Source: Acetobacter fabarum
GTDB lineage: Bacteria; Pseudomonadota; Alphaproteobacteria; Acetobacterales; Acetobacteraceae
Direction: 5' to 3'
DNA: 64,000 nucleotides
Assembly: GCF_011516925.1 (NCBI RefSeq)
Contig: NZ_WOTG01000009.1
Coordinates: 23,722 to 87,721 of the forward strand
Position numbers and translations under genes: made by a program. The notes beneath the pieces were generated by a model. The model saw only the letters and a program-made list of their open reading frames with translations. It had not been told where the DNA came from and ran no database searches. Positions 26,123 to 36,252 of the stretch are shown piece by piece. Position 1 is the first letter of the stretch. The number at the start of each line of letters is the position of its first letter.

Positions 26123-27403
26123 GTGACAGAACGCAACACGCAGGCCCATGGTGGCTATCTGGCTTCGGCCGAATTTGCAGCCCAGCTTGACCGGCTGGGC
26201 GAGGTTGCGGCCCGCACGGGGCTGAATGTGGCTCCGGGGCAGCAGGTTATCATGACCGCTCCCCTGCATGCCGTGCCGCTGGTGCGCCGTATTACGGAAC
26301 ATGCGTACAAGGCTGGGGCATCGCTGGTCACCACATTCTATTCGGATGAGGAAACCACGCTGGCCCGCTACAAATATGGTGCGGAAAACACGTTTGATAC
26401 GGCATCGGGCTGGCTGTCCGCCGGCATGGCGGAGGGCTTTCGCGCGGGGGCTGCGCGTATGGCCATTACCGGCTCCAACCCGGCCCTGCTGGCGGGGCAG
26501 AACCCGGACCACGTCTCCCGCGCCAGCAAGGCGGCGGCACGGGTTAACCGCCCGGCCATGGAGATCATTACCAATTTTGATGTGAACTGGTGCATTGTGG
26601 CGGCCGCCACCCCGGCATGGGCCATGCAGGTGTTCCCGGACCTGCCCGAACAGCAGGCGGTGGAAAAACTCTGGCAGGCCATTTTTGCCGTCTCCCGCCT
26701 TACGGGGGATGACCCCGTAGCCCAGTGGGAGGCCCACAACGCCATTCTGCACCGCCGCGCAGCCTACCTGAACGATGTGCGCTACGACGCGCTGCATTTT
26801 TCCGGCCCCGGTACGGACCTGCTTGTCGGGCTGGCCGATGGGCATGACTGGGCTGGCGGCGCGGAAAAAGCAGGCAACGGCATTGTGTGCAACCCCAACA
26901 TCCCGACCGAGGAGGTGTTCACCACCCCCCACCGCCTGCGGGTGGAAGGGACCGTGGCCAGCACCAAGCCCCTCTCGCATCAGGGTACGCTGATTGATGG
27001 GATCAGGGTCCGGTTTGAGGCCGGGCGTATTGTGGAAATGCACGCAACCCGTGGGCAGGATGTGCTGGAGCGCGTGCTGGATACGGATGAAGGAGCCAGA
27101 AGGCTGGGCGAGGTCGCGCTTGTGCCCCATTCCTCCCCCATCTCGCGTAGCGGCTTGCTGTTCCAGAACACGTTGTTTGATGAAAACGCCGCCAGCCACA
27201 TAGCCCTTGGCCAGTCCTACACCAAATGCATGCGCGACACGCAGGGACAGGACGAAGCCGCACTGGCCGCACGTGGGGCCAATACCAGCATGATCCACAT
27301 AGACTGGATGATCGGTTCGGGTGAGATTGATGTGGATGGGCTGGACGCACAGGGTGGCCGCGTGCCGCTCATGCGGAAGGGCGAATGGGTGATTGAAGCA
27401 TGA
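26123..27403 (+). CDS. M29-family metalloaminopeptidase (AmpS/PepS/aminopeptidase T type)
   Basis: 426 residues from a GTG start with AAGGA upstream. M29 features: NIPTEEVFTTPHRLRVEGTV (metal-binding Glu), GEVALVPHSSPIS, LFQNTLFDENAASHIALGQS (metal-binding Glu/His region), and SMIHIDWMIGSGEIDVDG near the end. The family comprises cytoplasmic two-metal aminopeptidases. Its stop overlaps the next start by 4 bp (ATGA), coupling it to a small secreted protein. Confidence 0.88.
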   Translation: MTERNTQAHGGYLASAEFAAQLDRLGEVAARTGLNVAPGQQVIMTAPLHAVPLVRRITEHAYKAGASLVTTFYSDEETTLARYKYGAENTFDTASGWLSAGMAEGFRAGAARMAITGSNPALLAGQNPDHVSRASKAAARVNRPAMEIITNFDVNWCIVAAATPAWAMQVFPDLPEQQAVEKLWQAIFAVSRLTGDDPVAQWEAHNAILHRRAAYLNDVRYDALHFSGPGTDLLVGLADGHDWAGGAEKAGNGIVCNPNIPTEEVFTTPHRLRVEGTVASTKPLSHQGTLIDGIRVRFEAGRIVEMHATRGQDVLERVLDTDEGARRLGEVALVPHSSPISRSGLLFQNTLFDENAASHIALGQSYTKCMRDTQGQDEAALAARGANTSMIHIDWMIGSGEIDVDGLDAQGGRVPLMRKGEWVIEA

Positions 27404-27960
27404 AAAGGTTGAAAAACATGGTTTTTATTCGCAAGGCATCCACTGTTCTGGGGGCTATGGCCCTGCTGCTGGCCGGGGCTGCACAGGCCCAGAGCGTTGC
27501 CCCCGTTGGCGAGAGCAGGCCGCAGGCCCCCTCCCTCACGCCCGAGCAGGTTGCCACCATGCAGCATGACATGGATACAGCCCTGCACTACAAACTGGCC
27601 CCCGATGTGCTGCCCCGGCTGAGTGCCGCACTCCGGGCTATTCAGGCTGCCAAAATACAGCCGCCGGGGCATGTGGGCATGTCGCTTGACCAGCAGATCG
27701 CCCTTGTGGGGCAGGTGCCGGGGCTGGATGCCATTCTCAAGGCGCACGGGCTGGATGCGCGCAGCTTTGTCATGAGCCTGACCTGTGTGGGGCTGACCGG
27801 CAGCCTGCTCAATATTCCACCCGGCCAGGGGGGCGCGCAAATGCCTGTGCCCGATGCGGCCAATGTGGCTATTCTCAAGAACAACCCGCAGGCTTTGCAG
27901 GAACTGGTGGGTGTTCTGCGCGAGGGTGCGCCCGCCAGCAGCAGCGCGCAGGTCCACTAA
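27400..27960 (+). CDS. Secreted protein of unknown function, coupled to the M29 aminopeptidase
   Basis: 186 residues. Signal peptide (STVLGAMALLLAGAAQAQ), then a mostly helical domain: LTPEQVATMQHDMDTALHYK, VLPRLSAALRAIQAAK, VPGLDAILKAHGLDARSFVM, and ILKNNPQALQELVGVLREG. No cysteine-rich or catalytic motif. An internal ATG at 27418 is an alternative start. I do not recognise the family; translational coupling suggests joint expression with the aminopeptidase. Confidence 0.65.
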   Translation: MKRLKNMVFIRKASTVLGAMALLLAGAAQAQSVAPVGESRPQAPSLTPEQVATMQHDMDTALHYKLAPDVLPRLSAALRAIQAAKIQPPGHVGMSLDQQIALVGQVPGLDAILKAHGLDARSFVMSLTCVGLTGSLLNIPPGQGGAQMPVPDAANVAILKNNPQALQELVGVLREGAPASSSAQVH

Positions 27961-28067
27961 GCCGCTTAATCCTGTTGGCCTGAGCCTGCGCGGTGTGGCA
28001 GGGTAATGCACCGCGCAGGGGCATGGCGGGTTTTGTCCACCATGCCATAAAGGCTACGGAGCAGGCC

Positions 28068-29609
28068 ATGACAGCAACCACAGGATCAGGCGGCCTGCCC
28101 GGCGTGGGTAACTGGCTGGGGCAGGCTGTACAAAGTGCCGGGCAAGGCACCAGCATGGCCGATGGCGGGGCCGGGCAGGCTACCGCGCAGTCCCGCCTTG
28201 CCGGGGCTTTGCCCTCTGCCACAGCACTGGTGCAGAGTGCGCGCACGGCACTGGTTGCAGCACAGGCCCAGCAGGCCGAGGTTATGCTCACATTATCCGA
28301 AGGGGCAAAAACCCTGCTTGGCGGGACCTCCTCTGCCAGACAGCCCACGGCCAGTGCGGATAATACGGCCACTGCGGCAGCAACCAGCCAGAATACCGCC
28401 GCCAGCATGGCAGGGCGTGTGCCCACAGGGGCCGGGACCACAAGCCTTGTTGCGGATCTTATGCAGGCCGCAAATACGGTGCTGAATGACCCTGCCGCCA
28501 CAGCAGACCAGAAAGCCATGGCCAGCAGGCTTGTGCAGTTGGCCACAGCCATGGCGGGCCAGTCCGCTGGTGGGGGAGGCAATGCGCTTGCGGGTGGAAT
28601 TGCCGCGGCCTTGCCCCTGCTCCAGTCCCTTGGGGCGCAGCTGGAAGCACCGGGCGCGCTGGGTGGGGCGGTTGTGACCACGGCAGGGCTGTACGGGCTG
28701 GTTGGCAACACCGCGCAGGACGGCAGGCTGGCCAGCGCCCTGCAAGGTATGGCAGGCGCTCAGGAGGAGGAAATCGTGCTGCCCGGCGGTATTGTGCAGC
28801 TCCCGCAGGACGTGGAGGCCGGGACTGTGGCCGCACTCATGCCCGCATCCTCCGCAGGAGTGGGGGGGAGTTTGACCAACGCCCTTAGCAGCGCCCTGCT
28901 CCCAGACCTGTTCAGAGCGCTTTCTGCCGTGCTGACAAACACCAATGCAACGGATGAGCAAAAAGCCGCCGCCACCGCCCTGCTCCAGATGCTGGAGACG
29001 GCAGACAACACGCTCGATATTCCTCAGGCCCTGCTTAACCCGCTGGTTGCTGCAGCCCTTATGCCCGCACTCAGCCCCTCCCAGCGCGGGCGGCTGGTCC
29101 GCGCTGCTCTGGCGGAGGAGGTGGAGGATATGGGGCAACTGGCAGATACCGAACAGACAGCCCAGCCGGGTGTGGCGGGGTTGCGGGCTGCTTTGCGCAA
29201 AAATGCTGCGTATCTGGCAGCGGTGCAGACCCCCTTGCTGGACCACGCGCTCCAGTTAACCCGCAAGCAGGAGGCCGAAGCCGTGGCCGCCGCACTGGCA
29301 GGGTGGGGTTTTGCAGGTCGCAGCCGTGAGCAGTGGATGGATGAGGCACTGGATGTGTCCTCCATCATGGCTTTGTCCCAGAACCTTATGGCAGATTCCC
29401 CCTATATGGGGGCTTTGGCCAGCACCAGCCTGACCCCGATCCTGATCATGAGCTGGGCGGCACTTCTGTCCGGCTGCCTGCCTCGGGCCTACCCGTTTGT
29501 GCCGCGTGTGTGGCGGCGGGCAGATAAAAAGAAGTGGCGCAGAAAAAGCCCGAACCAGAAAATGGATTTCCAGAACCTGCTGTTCATGGGCGACGCGGTG
29601 GAGGCATAG
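28068..29609 (+). CDS. Ala-rich protein with internal repeat and C-terminal membrane segment, unknown function
   Basis: 513 residues, strongly enriched in Ala, Gly, Thr and Gln. Two related modules are seen: LMQAANTVLNDPAATADQKA (with MASRLVQLATAM after it) and LFRALSAVLTNTNATDEQKA (with AATALLQMLETAD after it). Near the C-terminus is one hydrophobic stretch (LTPILIMSWAALLSGCLP) followed by a very basic tail (RRADKKKWRRKSP). No signal peptide. Start 28068 has GGAG 6 bp upstream. The family is unknown to me; a membrane-tethered cytoplasmic scaffold is only a guess. Confidence 0.6.
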   Translation: MTATTGSGGLPGVGNWLGQAVQSAGQGTSMADGGAGQATAQSRLAGALPSATALVQSARTALVAAQAQQAEVMLTLSEGAKTLLGGTSSARQPTASADNTATAAATSQNTAASMAGRVPTGAGTTSLVADLMQAANTVLNDPAATADQKAMASRLVQLATAMAGQSAGGGGNALAGGIAAALPLLQSLGAQLEAPGALGGAVVTTAGLYGLVGNTAQDGRLASALQGMAGAQEEEIVLPGGIVQLPQDVEAGTVAALMPASSAGVGGSLTNALSSALLPDLFRALSAVLTNTNATDEQKAAATALLQMLETADNTLDIPQALLNPLVAAALMPALSPSQRGRLVRAALAEEVEDMGQLADTEQTAQPGVAGLRAALRKNAAYLAAVQTPLLDHALQLTRKQEAEAVAAALAGWGFAGRSREQWMDEALDVSSIMALSQNLMADSPYMGALASTSLTPILIMSWAALLSGCLPRAYPFVPRVWRRADKKKWRRKSPNQKMDFQNLLFMGDAVEA

Positions 29610-29646
29610 GCCCACCCCGCCGTGTGCGCCCTCGCTGTGCGGGTGC

Positions 29647-30504
29647 TTACGGTGCGGTATCCTGCGTGCAGGTGGGGGTGGGGGGCAGGTCGAGCGTGCT
29701 GAGCGTGCCCTGCATTTTAAAATCGCCAAAATCCAGATGCAGCTGGTCAGACACGCCATTGGCAAAATAGCGCATGCCCATTTCGTATTCAGGCATCATG
29801 GTGTGGGCGTTGCGGTCGTAAAAGGCGATATGCACGTGCCCGGAGGCCAGTTTCTGCAAGGGCTGGTACGGCGTGTTGCCAGCCGGAGGGGGCGACCATG
29901 TGAGCAGGGTCACATAGGTGTCTTCCGGCCCATCAGGCAGGGTGCCGTCAAACAGGGGGGTGGTCAGGTCTTTTTCACCTTGCCGGGCGGCACTTAAAAT
30001 ACGGGCCGTATGGGTTACGGGGAACAGGGTGCCCACGGGCAGGCGCAGCGTTTTGGCCAGCGGCTGGCGATACTGCACAACCCCGGACCCATCGGGGGTA
30101 AGGCTTGCCTCCCCGCTGACAACGCGCAGCAGTTTGCCGTTGCGTGTTTCCTGGCTTTTAAAGGTCAGGTGGCGGCCATCCAGACTTTCCTGCGCCGCAT
30201 AGTCGGAGAGCAGGTGCTCCTCGCCCTGCTTGCGGGTGACACTCTGTATGTCCAGCCTCTGGTGGGAGGACCAGCCAAGGCAGGTCTTGAGTACGGAGTA
30301 GCTCATGCGCCCGGTAGCAGAGAGCGTTTGCCCGCCCGCAGATTCCACCAGCCCCAGATCATATACCGCCTGTTGTGACACAAGGGGGGATGTGGGGGCT
30401 GCCGCGCGTGCAGCCGGGCACAGCAGGGCAAGGGTAAGGGTAAGGCAGGCTGGGGCAAGGGCTGCCAGCAGGGTGGTCTGGTGGCGCGGGGGACGTATGG
30501 TCAT
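29647..30504 (-). CDS. EipB/DUF1849-like periplasmic envelope protein
   Basis: 285 residues with a signal peptide (LLAALAPACLTLTLALLCPAARA). The mature part follows the DUF1849/EipB pattern: QQAVYDLGLVESAGGQTLSA, GRMSYSVLKTCLGWSSHQRL, LPVGTLFPVTHTARILSAAR and PLFDGTLPDG. EipB in Brucella is a periplasmic beta-spiral protein needed for envelope integrity. Start 30504 is chosen because the longer frame (to 30540) runs back into the aspS terminator hairpin. Downstream of aspS on the same strand but separated by that terminator. Confidence 0.75.
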   Translation of the reverse strand: MTIRPPRHQTTLLAALAPACLTLTLALLCPAARAAAPTSPLVSQQAVYDLGLVESAGGQTLSATGRMSYSVLKTCLGWSSHQRLDIQSVTRKQGEEHLLSDYAAQESLDGRHLTFKSQETRNGKLLRVVSGEASLTPDGSGVVQYRQPLAKTLRLPVGTLFPVTHTARILSAARQGEKDLTTPLFDGTLPDGPEDTYVTLLTWSPPPAGNTPYQPLQKLASGHVHIAFYDRNAHTMMPEYEMGMRYFANGVSDQLHLDFGDFKMQGTLSTLDLPPTPTCTQDTAP

Positions 30505-30512
30505 ACCCCCTA

Positions 30513-30551
30513 CAAAAAAACATCCGGCGTGGTCATGCAACCAGCCGGATG
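30513..30551 (-). terminator. Rho-independent terminator of aspS
   Basis: On the minus strand: CATCCGGC (30551-30544), 15-nt loop, GCCGGATG (30528-30521), then TTTTTTT (30520-30514). Located about 30 bp after the aspS stop. Confidence 0.9.
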
Positions 30552-30578
30552 AATGTTTGTGGTCTCAAAAAACGGTTA

Positions 30579-32375
30579 TCAGTCTTTTTTAACCGTTGGT
30601 TTGGGCTTGGGCAGGTTGAGCGCGAGGGAGAGTTCCTTCATGCGCTCAGGGGCTACGGGGGCGGGGGCACCCATCATCAGGTCTTCACCCTGCTGGTTGA
30701 GCGGGAACAGAATAACCTCGCGGATGTTTGGTTCATCGGCCAGCAGCATCACAATGCGGTCCACGCCGGGGGCGGAACCACCATGCGGGGGTGCTCCGTA
30801 GCGGAAGGCGTTGAGCATGCCGCCAAAGCGGGCTTCCACCTCGCTTTCGGGATAGCCTGCAATTTCAAACGCCCGCACCATCACGTCTGGCAGGTGGTTA
30901 CGCACCGCACCGGAGGAGAGTTCGATCCCGTTGCATACAATGTCGTACTGGTAGGCCAGAATATCCAGCGGGTCCTTGGTGTTCAGGGCTTCCAGCCCAC
31001 CCTGCGGCATGGAGAACGGGTTGTGGGAGAAGTCCACCAGCCCCGTTTCCTCATTCAGCTCGTACATGGGGAAGTCCGTGATCCAGCAGAAGCGGAAGGC
31101 GTTCTTTTCGATCAGGTCCAGTTCTTCGGCAATGCGGGTGCGCACAAGGCCGGAGAACTTGTCTACCTCATGCCCCTTGCCTGCGGCAAAGAACACGGCA
31201 TCGCCCGCCTTAAGCCCCAGCTTGGCGCGAATGGCTTCTGCCCGGTCGGCTTCAAGGTTCTTGGCAATCGGGCCCTGCCCACCTTCGGCGTTGAAGGTGA
31301 TGTAGCCCAGGCCACCAGCCCCGTTCTCACGCGCCCAGGCATTGAGCTTGTCAAAGAACGAGCGGGGCTTGTCCCCCGCGCCGGGGGCGGGAATGGCGCG
31401 GATTTCACCACCATCGGCGGCAATGCGGGCAAACAGGCCAAAGCCGGAGCCTGCAAAGTCTTCCGTGACGTCCGTAATCAGCAGCGGGTTGCGCAGGTCC
31501 GGCTTGTCGGAACCATAAACCTTCATGGCGCGGGCGTAGGGAATACGCTCGAACGGCGCGGTGCTGACCGTGCGGCCATTACCGAATTCGGTAAACAGCC
31601 CGCTCATGACTTCTTCCATCACCGCAAAAATTTCGTCCTGCGTGGCAAAGGCCATTTCAAAGTCAAGCTGGTAGAACTCACCGGGGGAGCGGTCCGCGCG
31701 GGAGGCTTCATCGCGGAAGCACGGAGCAATCTGGAAGTAGCGGTCAAACCCCGCCACCATGGCCAGCTGCTTGAACTGCTGCGGTGCCTGCGGCAGCGCG
31801 TAGAACTTGCCGGGGTGGTTGCGTGAGGGCACCAGAAAGTCGCGCGCCCCTTCGGGGGAGGAGGCGGTCAGGATAGGGGTTTGCAGTTCTACAAAGTTCA
31901 GGTCCGTCATGCGCTTGCGCATGCTGGCAATAACGGCGCAGCGCAGGCGGATGTTGGCGTGCACTTTTTCACGCCGCAGGTCGATGTAGCGGTAGCGCAG
32001 GCGCAGCTCGTCCGAATAATGTTCCTGCCCGGCTACCTGCAGGGGCAGCACGGCGGCGTGGGACTGCACGACAAAGTCTTTTGCGCGCACTTCAATATCA
32101 CCCGTGGCAAGGTCGGGGTTGCGCGTGCCTTCCTCGCGCAGGACCACTTCACCGGTTACGGTAATCACGCTTTCTACCCGGATGTGTTCGGCTGTTGCCA
32201 TGACATCCGACCCGGCGGGGATGACAATCTGGGTCATGCCCGTTTCGTCCCGCAGGTCAATAAACAGCAGGCCGCCATGGTCGCGCTTGCTATGCACCCA
32301 GCCGGACAGGCGCGCGGTGGTGCCAGCATCGCTTGCGCGAAGGGCCGAGCAGCTATGGGTACGGTAAGGGTGCAT
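30579..32375 (-). CDS. aspS: Aspartyl-tRNA synthetase
   Basis: 598 residues. Begins [13 protein letters not shown], the usual bacterial AspRS start, with an OB-fold anticodon domain ([20 protein letters not shown]). Class II motifs: [20 protein letters not shown] (motif 1 region and flipping loop), [20 protein letters not shown] (motif 2) and [20 protein letters not shown] (motif 3). A bacterial-type GAD insertion domain is included. Start 32375 is preferred over 32429 by family N-terminus. Cytoplasmic, essential. Confidence 0.96.
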   Translation of the reverse strand: MHPYRTHSCSALRASDAGTTARLSGWVHSKRDHGGLLFIDLRDETGMTQIVIPAGSDVMATAEHIRVESVITVTGEVVLREEGTRNPDLATGDIEVRAKDFVVQSHAAVLPLQVAGQEHYSDELRLRYRYIDLRREKVHANIRLRCAVIASMRKRMTDLNFVELQTPILTASSPEGARDFLVPSRNHPGKFYALPQAPQQFKQLAMVAGFDRYFQIAPCFRDEASRADRSPGEFYQLDFEMAFATQDEIFAVMEEVMSGLFTEFGNGRTVSTAPFERIPYARAMKVYGSDKPDLRNPLLITDVTEDFAGSGFGLFARIAADGGEIRAIPAPGAGDKPRSFFDKLNAWARENGAGGLGYITFNAEGGQGPIAKNLEADRAEAIRAKLGLKAGDAVFFAAGKGHEVDKFSGLVRTRIAEELDLIEKNAFRFCWITDFPMYELNEETGLVDFSHNPFSMPQGGLEALNTKDPLDILAYQYDIVCNGIELSSGAVRNHLPDVMVRAFEIAGYPESEVEARFGGMLNAFRYGAPPHGGSAPGVDRIVMLLADEPNIREVILFPLNQQGEDLMMGAPAPVAPERMKELSLALNLPKPKPTVKKD

Positions 32376-32530
32376 GGTCTTGTCCCACAAATTGTGGCCC
32401 GGCCTGCGGGCGGGCACGTGTTTTGCCATAGAGAATTGGGGTGGAGGAAGCAGGGGCAGGGGCGTTATGTCAAGGCTGGTGCAGGCTTAGCCTGCCTGTT
32501 TTAGCGCTTGTGGGGCATTTTACGCGTTAT

Positions 32531-33610
32531 TCAGCCCTGTGTGCTGCGGCGCAGGTCTGCGGCAAGGGCGGTAATGGAGTCTGCGCGCGTGTCCCATGCA
32601 CAGACAAAGCGGTAAACACCCCCGAACAGGGTATGGAATCGCCACCCCTGCGCGCGCAGGGTGTTGGCCACATGCTCGGGCATGAGCGCAAACACGGTAT
32701 TGCTCTGCACGGGCCATGCCAGTTCCACCCCATCCAGCGCCGTTATGGCCTGTGCCAGAGCCTGCGCGCTGGCATTGGCATGGCGGGCATTGGCCAGCCA
32801 TGCGCCGGACTGGAGCATGCCCCGCCACGGGGCGGACAGGAGCCGCATTCTGGCAGCCATCTGCCCGGCCTGCATGGCGCGCTCGGCAAAGCCCTGAGCC
32901 AGCTGGGGGGTAAAAAACACCACCGCATCCCCCATGGCCATGCCGTTGCGGGCACCACCAAAGCTGAGCGCATCCACGCCGGATTGCCATGTCATGGCGG
33001 CGGGGGTGCATTCCAGCGCGGCCACGGCGTTGGCAAAGCGTGCGCCATCCATGTGCAGGCGTAACCCGTTGTCGTGGCAGGCATTGGCAATGGCGCGTAT
33101 TTCGTCCAGCGAGTAGAGCAGGCCGTTCTCGGTCGGCTGGCTTATGCTCACGGCCGCCGGGGTGGAGGCTCCGGGGCCACGTGCGCGGCGCATGGCCTGC
33201 GTAATGGCGGCGGGGGTCAGCTTGCCATCCTGCGTGGGAGGGGTGACCAGCTTTGCCCCACCGGAGAAAAATTCCGTCGCCCCCCGCTCGGATGTGTCCG
33301 CGTGGGCAATTTCGGAGGCAATAATGCTGCAATAGGGCGGGCAGAGCGTTGCCAGCACCAGCGCATTGGCCGCCGCACCGCTGAACACAAAAAACACGCG
33401 GGCCTGCGGGGCGGCAAACAGGTCCGCCACGGCCTTGGCCCCAAGGCGGGTCCATGCGTCATCCCCATAAGGTGGGGCGCTGGCGGAGGCTGCGCGGTTT
33501 ATGGCTTCCAGCGCTTGGGGGCACAGGCCCGTATCATGGTCACTGCCAAATTGCTGCGTGGGTGTGGGGGCAGCAGGCTGGTGGGGGACGGGCTGAAAAG
33601 GCGGGTTCAT
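32531..33610 (-). CDS. Threonine aldolase-like fold-type I protein, PLP lysine replaced by Arg
   Basis: 359 residues from the start at 33610. Aldolase features: [77 protein letters not shown] and [17 protein letters not shown]. In this subgroup the PLP Schiff-base lysine lies in SFGGTKNG; here the DNA clearly encodes SFGGARNG (codon CGC), and no Lys occurs within about 40 residues. It may be inactive, have a different chemistry, or need confirmation of the base calls. Family assignment is firm; activity is doubtful. Confidence 0.8.
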   Translation of the reverse strand: MNPPFQPVPHQPAAPTPTQQFGSDHDTGLCPQALEAINRAASASAPPYGDDAWTRLGAKAVADLFAAPQARVFFVFSGAAANALVLATLCPPYCSIIASEIAHADTSERGATEFFSGGAKLVTPPTQDGKLTPAAITQAMRRARGPGASTPAAVSISQPTENGLLYSLDEIRAIANACHDNGLRLHMDGARFANAVAALECTPAAMTWQSGVDALSFGGARNGMAMGDAVVFFTPQLAQGFAERAMQAGQMAARMRLLSAPWRGMLQSGAWLANARHANASAQALAQAITALDGVELAWPVQSNTVFALMPEHVANTLRAQGWRFHTLFGGVYRFVCAWDTRADSITALAADLRRSTQG

Positions 33611-33780
33611 GGCGGAGGCTCCGGCCGGGGGTGGGGTGTGCCAGATGGGGCACAGGGCGGGATAAAGGTGCCACAAGCCAAGCCGGACCTTGCCTGTGGC
33701 GGGGTTTTGCTGTAAGGCCGCAGCCACCGCGCAGGCACCCCTGGAGGCCTGCGTGCTCAAGTTTTTCAGGAGAAGTCAAG

Positions 33781-34386
33781 GTGTCCAAAATTACAACAAT
33801 CCAAGCTTCTGCGCGCGCGAAGGCTGGTAAGGGGGCAGCGCGTGCGACGAGGCGTGAAGGCCTGGTGCCCGGCGTTGTGTACGGTGGCAAGCAGGAATCC
33901 ACGCTGATCGCGCTCGACCCGCGTCTGGTTGTCAAGGCAATCCAGACCTCTGGCTGGCGCTCACGCGTGTATGACATCCAGATCGAAGGTGGCAAGAACG
34001 AACGCGCTCTGGTGCGTGACGTGCAGCTCCACCCGGTCAAGGATTCGCCCGTTCACATCGACTTCCTGCGTCTGGCCGCTGGCTCGCGCGTGCATGTTGA
34101 AGTGGCCGTGCACTTTGTGGGCGAAGACAAGTGCCCCGGTATCAAGCGTGGTGGCATGCTCAACATCGTGCGTCACACGGTTGACGTGGAAGTGGCAGCA
34201 GAGAACATCCCCGAGTTCTTTACTGTTGACCTGACCAAGCTCGACATCAACGACAACGTGCGTTGGGACGATGTGCAGGGCACGGCAGGTGCAACGCCTG
34301 TTTCCCACGAAGCCAACTTTGTGGTTGCCTCCATTGCCGCACCGCTGGTTGACACCACTCCGGCAGAAGGTGCTGACGCTTCCTAA
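33781..34386 (+). CDS. rplY: 50S ribosomal protein L25/general stress protein Ctc
   Basis: 201 residues from a GTG start with AGGAG 8 bp upstream. N-terminal L25 domain: [56 protein letters not shown]-terminal CTC/TL5 beta domain ([20 protein letters not shown] onward). L25 binds 5S rRNA on the large subunit. It precedes pth, a very common order in bacteria. Confidence 0.95.
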   Translation: MSKITTIQASARAKAGKGAARATRREGLVPGVVYGGKQESTLIALDPRLVVKAIQTSGWRSRVYDIQIEGGKNERALVRDVQLHPVKDSPVHIDFLRLAAGSRVHVEVAVHFVGEDKCPGIKRGGMLNIVRHTVDVEVAAENIPEFFTVDLTKLDINDNVRWDDVQGTAGATPVSHEANFVVASIAAPLVDTTPAEGADAS

Positions 34387-34482
34387 TCGGGAGTTCAGGC
34401 AATCTGAAGCTTATGGAACGCGGGGGCACGTGCAGGCGCATGTGCCCCCCTTTCTGTTCATAAACACAAGGCAGAATCCGCA

Positions 34483-35064
34483 ATGCTGCTCTGGGTCGGA
34501 CTGGGTAACCCCGAGTCCTCCATGCGCCGGCACCGGCACAATGTTGGCTTTATGGCGGTCGAGGCCATTGCCGCCAGATACGGCTTTACGCCATGGCGCA
34601 ACCGCTTCAAGGGTGAGGTAGCCGAAGGGCGCATAGGCGGCCACAAGGTGCTTGCACTGCTGCCCATGACCTACATGAACCGCTCGGGCGAGAGTGTGCA
34701 GGAAGCTGCGGCCTTTTACAAAATAGCCCCCGAGCAGATAACGCTTTTCCATGATGAGCTGGATCTGGAACCGGGCAGGCTGCGCATCAAGCGTGGCGGC
34801 GGTGCAGCGGGCCATAACGGCCTGCGCTCGACAGACAAGATGCTGGGCACGCCCGATTACTGGCGTGTTCGTATTGGCATAGGCCACCCCGGCGCCAAGG
34901 AACGGGTGCATGGCTGGGTGCTGGGTAATTTTACACAAACAGACCAGCAGGACTGGCTCGACCCCATGCTCACCAGCATGGCCGATGCCGCCCCCCTGCT
35001 GGCGGATGGGCATGCCGACCGGTTTATGACCAAGGTTGCACTGCCACAAGGGAGCAAGGGCTGA
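34483..35064 (+). CDS. pth: Peptidyl-tRNA hydrolase
   Basis: 193 residues. WVGLGNPESSMRRHRHNVGF contains the substrate-binding Asn and the catalytic His of RHNVGF; FHDELDLEPGRLRIKRGGGA with the family Asp, and AAGHNGLRS complete the active site. It releases peptides from stalled peptidyl-tRNA. Starts 96 bp after rplY; its stop overlaps the ychF start by 1 bp. Confidence 0.97.
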   Translation: MLLWVGLGNPESSMRRHRHNVGFMAVEAIAARYGFTPWRNRFKGEVAEGRIGGHKVLALLPMTYMNRSGESVQEAAAFYKIAPEQITLFHDELDLEPGRLRIKRGGGAAGHNGLRSTDKMLGTPDYWRVRIGIGHPGAKERVHGWVLGNFTQTDQQDWLDPMLTSMADAAPLLADGHADRFMTKVALPQGSKG

Positions 35065-36158
35065 TGGGTTTTAACTGCGGTATTGTTGGTCTGCCCAATG
35101 TGGGCAAGTCCACCCTGTTCAACGCGCTTACGGCCACGGCCACGGCGCAGGCCGCCAACTACCCGTTCTGCACGATCGAGCCCAATGTGGGCCGCGTTGC
35201 GGTGCCGGACCCACGGCTGGACAAGCTGGTGGCTATTGGCAAATCCCAGCGTGAAGTGCCCACAAGCCTTGAGTTTGTGGACATTGCGGGCCTTGTGCGC
35301 GGTGCCTCCAAGGGGGAAGGGCTGGGCAACCAGTTTCTGGCCAATATCCGTGAGGTGGACGCCATTATCCACGTCCTGCGCTGCTTTGAGGATGATGATA
35401 TTACCCATGTGGAAGGGGGCGTGGACCCCGTCCGGGATGCGGAGATCATTGAAACCGAGCTGATGCTGGCTGATCTGGATTCGCTGGAAAAACGCCTGCC
35501 CGCGCTGGAAAAACGTGCCCGCAACCGCGACAGCGAAGCCGTGGCCCAGATCGAGATCATGCAGCCCATTCTTGCGGCCCTGCGTGATGGCCGCCCTGCG
35601 CGCACCGCCATTCCCGCCGGGGAGGAGGAGACTGTCCGCCGCCTGCAGCTCATGACCAGCAAGCCCGTGCTGTATGTGTGCAACGTGGATGAAGACTCGG
35701 CCTCCACCGGCAATGCGTTCTCCGAAAAGGTGAAGGCCAAGGCTGAAGCCGAAGGGGCAGCGGTTGTTATTGTTTCCGCCGCGATCGAAGCTGAGGTGAG
35801 CCAGCTCGAAAACGAGGAACGCCGTGAATTCCTGGAAGGGCTGGGCCTGAGCGATAGCGGTCTGGACCGTGTGATTGCCGCAGGGTACAAACTGCTGGGC
35901 CTGAGCACCTACTTTACCGTAGGCCCCAAGGAGGCACGTGCATGGACCATTACGGTCGGCACCAAGGCCCCGCAGGCTGCTGCCGTTATTCACAATGATT
36001 TTGAACGTGGCTTTATTGCCTGCGAAACCATCGCATTTGACGATTATGTTCGATATAATGGGGAAGCAGGTGCCAAGGAAGCAGGACGCCTGCGGATTGA
36101 AGGCCGTGACTACGTTGTGAAGGACGGCGACATTCTGCTCTTCCGCTTTAATGTCTGA
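35064..36158 (+). CDS. ychF: Redox-regulated ATPase YchF (Obg family)
   Basis: 364 residues. P-loop GLPNVGKSTLFNALTATATA, G3 region FVDIAGLVRGASKGEGLGNQ (Leu/Val rather than Gln at the catalytic position, as in HAS-GTPases), and G4-like YVCNVDEDSA, the non-canonical NxxE-type motif that explains ATP preference. C-terminal TGS domain ends YVVKDGDILLFRFNV. Ribosome-associated. Overlaps pth by 1 bp. Confidence 0.96.
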   Translation: MGFNCGIVGLPNVGKSTLFNALTATATAQAANYPFCTIEPNVGRVAVPDPRLDKLVAIGKSQREVPTSLEFVDIAGLVRGASKGEGLGNQFLANIREVDAIIHVLRCFEDDDITHVEGGVDPVRDAEIIETELMLADLDSLEKRLPALEKRARNRDSEAVAQIEIMQPILAALRDGRPARTAIPAGEEETVRRLQLMTSKPVLYVCNVDEDSASTGNAFSEKVKAKAEAEGAAVVIVSAAIEAEVSQLENEERREFLEGLGLSDSGLDRVIAAGYKLLGLSTYFTVGPKEARAWTITVGTKAPQAAAVIHNDFERGFIACETIAFDDYVRYNGEAGAKEAGRLRIEGRDYVVKDGDILLFRFNV

Positions 36159-36252
36159 TACGGCACTCTAAAGCGCATGATCAGGTCCGCCCCGGTGGGC
36201 GGACCACACACGATAAAAAGAAAACCGGACAATGGAGATAAGGGACGCCAGC

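Noticed and set aside
30549..31826. Open frame of 425 codons on the plus strand.
   Set aside because: It is the antisense of aspS.
33740..33780. Hairpin before rplY as an r-protein leader.
   Set aside because: Only a 6-bp stem (GCAGGC / GCCTGC) with no conserved feature; insufficient for an autoregulatory leader call.
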